The translations under genes were made by a program, and so were the position numbers. 16,987 nucleotides of DNA from contig JAFGNI010000714.1 in NCBI GenBank assembly GCA_016927095.1, forward strand, positions 1-16,987, in the 5' to 3' direction. This document shows positions 14,644 through 16,987 of the stretch, piece by piece. The notes under the pieces are model-generated. The model saw nothing but the letters and a program-made list of their open reading frames with translations. It was not told the origin of the DNA and did not search any database. This stretch comes from Anaerolineae bacterium (GTDB lineage Bacteria > Chloroflexota > Anaerolineae > B4-G1 > SLSP01). The number at the start of each line of letters is the position of its first letter. Within the stretch, counting starts at the first letter, position 1.

Positions 14644-15894
14644 CTAGGCCACGCCTAGAGCGCGCCGGACCGCGTCAAGAGAGGGTTCGATCACCGGCGG
14701 TTCCGGTACCGTTTTCATCGCGCTCCTGATGTCCTTCAGCCCCGATCCCGTCAACAGGACCACAACCCGGTCCTCGGAGCTAACGAGGCCCTTTTCAACC
14801 GCCCGCACCAGACCGGCATAGGAGGCCGCGGCAGCCGGTTCGCAGAAGACCCCCGTCGCGCGCGCGATCGTCGGGATCGCCTCCAGGATCTCCTCATCGG
14901 TCACTGCCAAGAAGGCCCCATTTGTCTCGCGCACCGCAGCCAGCGCCTTAGCGCGGTCCCGGGGGAGCGAAGCCGAGATGCTGTCGGCAATGGTCTCGGC
15001 GGGCATCGGCACCATCTCCTGCGGTGTGAGGCCGCGCTCGAAAGCATCCACCAGCGGCGACGAACCTACGGCCTGCACGCCGATAAGGCGGGGCATCCGG
15101 TCGGTCCATCCCAACGCCAACAGATCCTTGAAGCCCTTGTGAATCCCACCGATGATGCAACCATCGCCGACGGGGACCGTGATGACGTCAGGCACCTGCC
15201 AGCCAAGCTGCTCGCAGATCTCGTACGCAGCCGTCTTCTTGCCCTCAGTCATAAACGGATTGTAGGCCGTATTGCGGTTGTACCATCCAAACGTCTTTGC
15301 GACCTTCAAGGTAAGCTCGAAGGCATCATCGTAGCTACCGTCGACCAGCAGCACCCGCGCCCCATAGATCAGATGCTGCGCAACCTTGGCAGGGGGCGCG
15401 GACTTGGGCACGAAGATCACCGCAGCCATGCCGATGCTGGCTGCCAACCCGGCGAGGGCCGCAGCGGCGTTGCCGGTGCTTGCGGTCGTGATCGTCTTCG
15501 CGCCACGCTCCCGTGCTTTGAGCACCGCCAGCGCCGACGCGCGATCCTTGAAGGAAGCAGTGGGGTTCAGACCGTCATCCTTGACCCATAGATGCTTGAG
15601 GTCCAGCGACGCTCCGAGGCGCGGGGCAGCGTAGAGTGGCGTCCAACCCACCCGCAGCGGCGGCACCGGCGCATCCATTGGCACGGGCAACAATGCCTTA
15701 TAGCGCCACATGCTCCACTCCGAGGACGAGGCCAGCGCCGCCGGGCTTATGCGCTTACCGATCACATCATAGTCATACAGCACATCGAGGATGCCATCCT
15801 CGCCGTGGCGCGGACAGACGTAGTCGAGCTCTTCCAGGGCATAGGTAGTCCCGCAGAGTACGCAGCGGAAGCCCAGCACGTGTTCTAGCGACAT
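14644..15894 (-). CDS. Threonine synthase-like PLP enzyme
   Basis: The 416-aa protein is of the threonine synthase group (O-phosphohomoserine to threonine, cytoplasm). A small zinc-ribbon-like N-terminus has C11-x2-C14 and C27-P-R-H30, so the fourth ligand would be His. YDYD (40-43) follows, then the PLP core: NPTASFKDRAS (110-120) with Lys116, TASTGNAAAALAGLA (137-151), PVGDGCIIGG (241-250) and LTGSGLKD (382-389). Authentic threonine synthases usually read NPTGSFKDRG, PVGNxGN and LTGHGLKD or similar; all three sites differ here, so a related lyase or ammonia-lyase is possible. Length fits the family. Start: ATG 15894 has GGAG six bases upstream; the in-frame TTG at 15906 is inside that SD region. 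The gene lies 48 bp after arcC, and the gap is filled by an 8-bp repeat array. If a true thrC were found elsewhere in the genome, a catabolic role would be more likely. Confidence 0.87.
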   Translation of the reverse strand: MSLEHVLGFRCVLCGTTYALEELDYVCPRHGEDGILDVLYDYDVIGKRISPAALASSSEWSMWRYKALLPVPMDAPVPPLRVGWTPLYAAPRLGASLDLKHLWVKDDGLNPTASFKDRASALAVLKARERGAKTITTASTGNAAAALAGLAASIGMAAVIFVPKSAPPAKVAQHLIYGARVLLVDGSYDDAFELTLKVAKTFGWYNRNTAYNPFMTEGKKTAAYEICEQLGWQVPDVITVPVGDGCIIGGIHKGFKDLLALGWTDRMPRLIGVQAVGSSPLVDAFERGLTPQEMVPMPAETIADSISASLPRDRAKALAAVRETNGAFLAVTDEEILEAIPTIARATGVFCEPAAAASYAGLVRAVEKGLVSSEDRVVVLLTGSGLKDIRSAMKTVPEPPVIEPSLDAVRRALGVA

Positions 15895-15906
15895 AACACT
15901 CTCCAA

Positions 15907-15946
15907 AACGTTGGAACGTTCTAACGTTTAGGCGTTGGAACGTTAG
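15907..15946. repeat. Five tandem 8-bp units built on the palindrome AACGTT
   Basis: The units are AACGTTGG, AACGTTCT, AACGTTTA, GGCGTTGG and AACGTTAG, in exact 8-bp register. Four of five keep the AACGTT palindrome. Units 3 and 5 also form an inverted repeat (CTAACGTT at 15921-15928 with AACGTTAG at 15939-15946), and CGTTGGAACGTT occurs twice, 24 bp apart. The last unit includes the arcC stop codon; the first is 12 bp from the next start. Confidence 0.85.
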
Positions 15947-16899
15947 TCGGGCACCACCCGCGTGCCTGTCTCGCCATGTAACGCTGCGCTGATATGATCA
16001 GGATCGGTGACAAGCGCGAGCTTGCCGCCCGCCTCCAGATAGCGAATGATCGCTCGGATCTTCGGCTCCATGCTGCCTTTGGCGAAGTGGCCCTCGCTCA
16101 GATAGCGCTTGGCCTCCGAGACGGTCATCTCATCGATAGCGCGCTGATCCGGCTTTCGGAAGTTGAGATAGACCTTTTCAACGGCGGTCGAGATCAGAAA
16201 GAGATCGGCTTCAAGAGACTGGGCCAGCAACGAGGACGCGAAGTCCTTGTCAATGACGGCCGGTACGCCGCATAAGTCGCCATCCTCATTCCAGGCAACG
16301 GGTATTCCGCCGCCGCCTACCGTAATCGTGATGATGCCTTCGCCCAGCAACCGCTTGACCGCATCCAGCTCAACGATCTCCCGCGGCAGGGGCGACGCGA
16401 CCACGCGGCGCCAGCCGCGCCCGGCATCTTCGACAACCGTCCACCCATCACGCTCAGCCCGCACCTGGGCCTCAGACTCTTCCATGAAGCCGCCGATGGG
16501 CTTCGACGGGTTCTGGAAAGCCGGGTCGTCAGCGTCGACTCTGACCTGTGTCACCACTGTCGCCGCGCTCTTGTGGATACCCCGGCGCTTGAACTCATTG
16601 TAGAGATTCTGCTGCAGCGTGTAGCCGAGTGCGCCTTGCGTATCGGCACCGCACGAATCCAGCGGCACCTCGTGCATGCCCGCGACACGCGCAGCGATCT
16701 CAGAACGCCGCAGAATGAAGCCGACCTGAGGACCGTTGCCGTGCCCGATGGCGACGTCCCAACCTTCCTCGATCATATCGACGATATGCGATACCGTCTC
16801 CTTGGCTGCCTGGTATTGATCCTCAACGGTCTGGTGTTCCTTGTCCTTGATCAGCGAGTTCCCGCCAATTGCTATAACCGCCCACTTCGCTCGTGCCAT
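15943..16899 (-). CDS. arcC: Carbamate kinase
   Basis: The 318-aa enzyme transfers phosphate between carbamoyl phosphate and ADP, yielding ATP, ammonia and CO2, in the cytoplasm. It shows the amino-acid-kinase fold and family signatures: AIGGNSL (10-16), GHGNGPQVG (52-60), DTQGALGYTLQQ (86-97), SKPIGGF (132-138), GRGWRRVVASPLP (160-172), VGGGGIPV (194-201), VIDKDFASSLLA (215-226) and FAKGSMEPKI (272-281). Length is typical (about 310 aa). ATG 16899 follows GTAAGGAGAG, a strong SD. It is the first complete gene of the long minus operon in the window; the promoter must lie in or beyond the last 88 bp. Outside arginine deiminase operons, arcC often closes ureide or purine fermentation routes by harvesting carbamoyl phosphate. 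No arginine deiminase gene is in the window; upstream genes are unseen. Confidence 0.96.
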   Translation of the reverse strand: MARAKWAVIAIGGNSLIKDKEHQTVEDQYQAAKETVSHIVDMIEEGWDVAIGHGNGPQVGFILRRSEIAARVAGMHEVPLDSCGADTQGALGYTLQQNLYNEFKRRGIHKSAATVVTQVRVDADDPAFQNPSKPIGGFMEESEAQVRAERDGWTVVEDAGRGWRRVVASPLPREIVELDAVKRLLGEGIITITVGGGGIPVAWNEDGDLCGVPAVIDKDFASSLLAQSLEADLFLISTAVEKVYLNFRKPDQRAIDEMTVSEAKRYLSEGHFAKGSMEPKIRAIIRYLEAGGKLALVTDPDHISAALHGETGTRVVPD

Positions 16900-16987
16900 C
16901 GTGTCTCTCCTTACGACAAGGGAAAAGGGATAGGGAAAAGGGGATAAGGGCCAAGGGCTACGAGATAAGGACAGAAGGGCACGTCAC
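16900..16987. other. Upstream leader of arcC with SD; no gene visible
   Basis: The last 88 bp hold the arcC SD (AAGGAGAG on the minus strand) and a G-tract repeat. No -35/-10 pair for the operon is convincing here, so the promoter is probably outside the window or the operon extends further upstream. Confidence 0.5.
16920..16957 (+). repeat. Heptad-like G-tract array (six GGG runs), G-quadruplex potential
   Basis: Six runs of three or four G (16920-22, 16927-29, 16933-35, 16940-43, 16948-50, 16955-57) are separated by A-rich loops of 3-4 nt. That satisfies the G3+N1-7 quadruplex rule with two runs to spare. The unit is roughly 7 bp (AAGGGAT and variants). The G-rich strand is the template strand for arcC; the transcript would carry a C/U-rich leader. 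Confidence 0.7.

Noticed and set aside
1..16987. CRISPR arrays, tRNA/rRNA genes, insertion sequences, selenocysteine TGA codons
   Set aside because: I saw no regularly spaced long repeats, cloverleaf, transposase or terminal inverted repeats. None of the called genes needs read-through of an in-frame TGA.

Overview
This window looks like chromosomal DNA from a GC-rich bacterium. It has Shine-Dalgarno-led genes, tightly packed operons and lipoproteins with clear lipoboxes. The gene mix (molybdenum hydroxylase, carbamate kinase, several PLP enzymes, GH63 glycosidase) would suit Chloroflexota or a similar deep-branching phylum. That placement is a low-confidence impression, not a search result.

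Layout. (1) Positions 1-257 hold the 5' end of gyrB on the minus strand, cut by the window edge. (2) 315-1346 (minus) is a polytopic membrane protein of unknown family with no SD and a possible leaderless GTG start. (3) 1503-1898 (minus) is a small cysteine-rich membrane-anchored protein. (4) 1899-2226 is a divergent promoter region, AT-richer than its flanks. (5) 2227-2976 (plus) is a lipoprotein of unknown function. It converges on the long minus-strand operon with only 16 bp between stop codons, and an 8-bp inverted repeat spans both stops.

(6) From the right edge to 2993, everything is one co-directional minus-strand gene train. In transcription order: carbamate kinase (arcC), a threonine-synthase-like PLP enzyme, a GH63-type glycosidase, a second and divergent fold-type II PLP enzyme of 488 aa, a polyprenyl-phosphate type GT2 glycosyltransferase, a fused FAD + [2Fe-2S] subunit of a xanthine-dehydrogenase-type enzyme, a 572-aa protein whose C-terminal domain looks like a purine nucleoside phosphorylase/AMP nucleosidase, the large molybdopterin subunit, and a lipoprotein with two tandem solute-binding domains. 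Gaps are 61 bp or less, with ATGA stop/start overlaps at two junctions and a possible TTGA overlap at a third.

How the genes may work together (inference). The hydroxylase subunits plus a nucleosidase-like protein point to purine or another N-heterocycle. Carbamate kinase makes ATP from carbamoyl phosphate, the usual last energy-yielding step when ureido compounds are fermented. The PLP enzymes could handle amino-acid intermediates, and the double binding protein could sense or capture the substrate. The GH63 enzyme and GT2 do not fit this scheme obviously. A carbamoyltransferase, amidohydrolases and a permease would be expected upstream of the right edge, but none is in the window.

Two short repeats flank arcC: a G-tract array (possible G-quadruplex) just upstream, and five 8-bp repeats built on AACGTT just downstream. 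No tRNA, rRNA, CRISPR array, insertion sequence or recognisable riboswitch was seen.
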